Part shown: positions 62,396-64,000 of the stretch, one piece after another
Position numbering within the stretch: the first letter of the stretch is position 1
Layout of the letters: the number at the start of each line of letters is the position of its first letter
DNA from: an uncultured Burkholderiales bacterium
GTDB taxonomy: Bacteria > Pseudomonadota > Gammaproteobacteria > Burkholderiales > Eutrophovitaceae
Assembly: GCA_951812315.1 (NCBI GenBank)
Contig: CATOSA010000006.1
Location: 64,091 to 128,090, forward strand
Reading direction: 5' to 3'
DNA: 64,000 nt
Position numbers and translations under genes: made by a program
The notes under the pieces: model-generated
Told to the model about the DNA's origin: nothing
Databases searched by the model: none
The model's input: only the letters and a program-made list of their open reading frames with translations

Positions 62396-63226
62396 TTAGA
62401 TTTTTCGCCGGTTCGGCAACCATCTCGCCAACGTGTGACCTATTGTCACCATTCTGACCACCTGGGTTGGTGTGGTGACGTAGCTCGTGACGGTTTTACG
62501 TGCCTGACCGGAAAATACGATTTCTGCGTTCCGCCATGGCGCCAACCGTTCCCCCTGCTCGCGTGAGAGTTCGACCATGCGGTCTGCCGACCGAGCTATC
62601 GATCCGTCGGCGTGCTTTGGCGCCAATGCGCTGTAGATCAAGGCAAGCAAGTTCGGCCAATGGCCCAGGTGGCGCCAAAGCGTTGCGACATGCGCATCGA
62701 TGTCCGGCGCACCGAAAGCGTTTACATGGCGAATCAGCTCCCAGGTGTTTTCGTCGAGCGCTTCGCGCGCCTTTAGTGGTGGATACGCAGCCCACTTTGG
62801 CAATGCTCTCGGGCACGCGGCCTCGCGCACGCCGGCATGCGGTGCTATCAAGGCCGCAAGCGCAATCATATTCATGCCGTTAGAGCGGTTGTACGCATCC
62901 ACGATCGTAGTAATGGAATCCAGTTGCGCATCATCAATACCAACGCAGGCCATTTGAGTCGGAGCCATCGGTTCGGGCATTGGCAAGCCCGCCTGATCGA
63001 CCACCGCGCTTAGCGCTTGTTCGACGTGGCCGCTCAGATAGATCGGTTTTGTCGCCTCCCACACCTTGGGCAAGCTATTGTCAATGTCGGCGAGGCCGCG
63101 CCAAATGGACGTTACCAGCGGAATTCCCATTGTCTCGCGAATATCTGCGAAGATTTCTGCGGTTCGCCCGGTTGCAGTGCCTTCGTCTACAGCGGTAACG
63201 GGGTCGTAGGAAAAATCGGTATTCAT
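62396..63226 (-). CDS. DehI-like (group I 2-haloacid dehalogenase family) protein
   Basis: A 276-residue, largely helical protein of two similar halves, as in DehI/HalI 2-haloacid dehalogenases. The N-terminal half has GRTAEIFADIRETMGIPLV and SIWRGLADIDNSLPKVWEAT; the second half has DENTWELIRHVNAFGAPDID and LATLWRHLGHWPNLLALIY-like segments. GGAG lies six bases before the ATG. The catalytic Asp/Asn of true DehI cannot be assigned with certainty, so substrate and activity are open; many relatives are annotated only as a family. Confidence 0.65.
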   Translation of the reverse strand: MNTDFSYDPVTAVDEGTATGRTAEIFADIRETMGIPLVTSIWRGLADIDNSLPKVWEATKPIYLSGHVEQALSAVVDQAGLPMPEPMAPTQMACVGIDDAQLDSITTIVDAYNRSNGMNMIALAALIAPHAGVREAACPRALPKWAAYPPLKAREALDENTWELIRHVNAFGAPDIDAHVATLWRHLGHWPNLLALIYSALAPKHADGSIARSADRMVELSREQGERLAPWRNAEIVFSGQARKTVTSYVTTPTQVVRMVTIGHTLARWLPNRRKI

Positions 63227-63334
63227 ATTGCACTCCGGTAGCGGGAATACAGCAAGCCTACGTCGAACCGAGAAGCCGTTGAAGCAGCAAGCGGTTCTTC
63301 CTGCGACATCGGCGAATCGGGCCGCAGGCGCCCG

Positions 63335-63769
63335 TCATGAGTAATCGTACTGTGCGCCCAGCAACGGCAAATTCTTCACTCGGTGATAATTGAGTGCGAT
63401 CGATAGACATTGCAACAATTCTGTTCTTGGGATCTTTTCATTCTTGCGAAATACGATCGCTCTATTGCCATCAAAATCGAATCGATCTGAATAGAGCTCT
63501 TTAAACGTATCAATCAGCTTGGTCCTGCAATGAAAGTACATGAAGTACTGTTCCGGGGTTGATGCTTTCCAGTTCATTCGCACGGTGCTTCCCATCCTGG
63601 TGAGATAACTGGGTTCGCCCCACTTTAGTGTTTCTCGGAGCTCATGCAAGATACCCAAGTCCGACGCAGCTTCGAAAACCAGCTGACGAAGAAACAACAG
63701 GCGAGTCCTTACCAATGGAGGGTATGTCGAGAATTTCTCGGCAACCTCCGCGTTCTGATAATCAGTCAT
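63335..63769 (-). CDS. DUF1801-family protein
   Basis: A 144-residue YdhG-like protein. The family pattern is visible in LRETLKWGEPSYLTRMGSTVRMNWK and YFMYFHCRTKLIDTFKELY. The C-terminus (RTELLQCLSIALNYHRVKNLPLLG) forms the terminal helices. DUF1801 proteins are related to frataxin-like folds and are of unknown function. It stands alone. No clear ribosome-binding site precedes the ATG. Confidence 0.75.
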   Translation of the reverse strand: MTDYQNAEVAEKFSTYPPLVRTRLLFLRQLVFEAASDLGILHELRETLKWGEPSYLTRMGSTVRMNWKASTPEQYFMYFHCRTKLIDTFKELYSDRFDFDGNRAIVFRKNEKIPRTELLQCLSIALNYHRVKNLPLLGAQYDYS

Positions 63770-64000
63770 TGCATCAGGTCAAATTACTCGAGGCGTTCGC
63801 ATTCAGCCGTACCGGAGTTGATTTTTAGTTTGCATACTCATACAGGCCTTTTGCACGCCAGGTCTTGAAGATGACTTGCCTTGATTTTTTTCGTCAACGT
63901 GACAAATGATGCAAGTGCTTTCCTGCCGCATTTAACACGATAGCATCAGACGCCTCGCAAAAAGGATTTGGCGGCATCGCGTTCATCGGCGATCGTCCGA
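63770..64000. other. window end, no gene seen
   Basis: About 230 bp with no supported gene; short frames here have no family resemblance. The stretch probably carries the promoter of the DUF1801 gene. Confidence 0.3.

Noticed and set aside
1..64000. CRISPR arrays, tRNA, rRNA or prophage modules
   Set aside because: No regularly spaced repeats, no tRNA-like arms with a T-loop, and no phage structural or integrase genes were seen apart from the two IS elements.

Overview
The window looks like about 64 kb of a betaproteobacterial chromosome, probably Burkholderiales-like. The evidence is gene order rather than any marker gene: pilU-pilT divergent from yggS-proC-yggT; nadD-rsfS-rlmH-maf-rng; aceE-aceF; gap-pgk-pyk followed by purE-purK-purC and a Sua5-type synthase; and a ferredoxin/hydrolase/ABC group beside a VanZ-like gene. 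Coding density is high and GC is moderate. No rRNA, tRNA or CRISPR array was seen.

Layout. 1-4.1 kb: tail of a VanZ-like protein, thioredoxin-like ferredoxin, alpha/beta hydrolase, NodIJ-type ABC exporter, HemJ and a secreted HIRAN protein. 4.1-6.4 kb: type IV pilus retraction ATPases, with pilU frameshifted. 6.5-11.5 kb: yggS, a 183-bp inverted-repeat element, proC, yggT and a broken dynamin-like GTPase. 11.5-19.7 kb (minus): rng, maf, rlmH, rsfS, nadD, aceF, aceE. 19.7-21.2 kb: an AT-rich IS1595-like element inserted just in front of aceE. 21.4-30.7 kb (minus): a Liv-type ABC transporter with two AMP-forming acid-CoA ligases and an AhpD-like protein, i.e. uptake and activation of an organic acid. 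31-37.4 kb: an MFS carrier, a truncated DOMON-like gene and a sugar ABC operon in which two of four genes are frameshifted. 37.6-45.8 kb: lower glycolysis, a PsiE-like protein, purine genes and tRNA threonylcarbamoylation. 45.8-51 kb: serine-glyoxylate-type aminotransferase, a large FAD/Fe-S dehydrogenase, a small membrane protein and a cupin. 51-57.3 kb: an accessory region with an IS3 element, a gene stump, a frameshifted gene resembling CDI immunity genes, a class III aminotransferase and two zinc-ribbon/membrane genes, one broken. 57.5-60.7 kb: SelO, a thioredoxin-fold protein, MsrB and MsrA (redox repair). 60.8-63.8 kb: PPK2, a DehI-like protein and a DUF1801 protein.

The main theme is gene decay. 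Long housekeeping genes (aceE, rng, pgk, pyk, purK, the 979-residue dehydrogenase, selO) are intact. Single-base indels and stops fall in dispensable genes: pilU, the dynamin-like GTPase, sugar ABC ATPase and binding protein, both IS1595 genes, an immunity-like gene and small accessory genes. I read this as real erosion, particularly of sugar uptake, but uncorrected sequencing errors remain possible. The least explained items are the 51-54 kb immunity-like remnant, the broken passenger ORF in the IS1595-like element, and the 191-bp inverted-repeat element between aceE and aceF.
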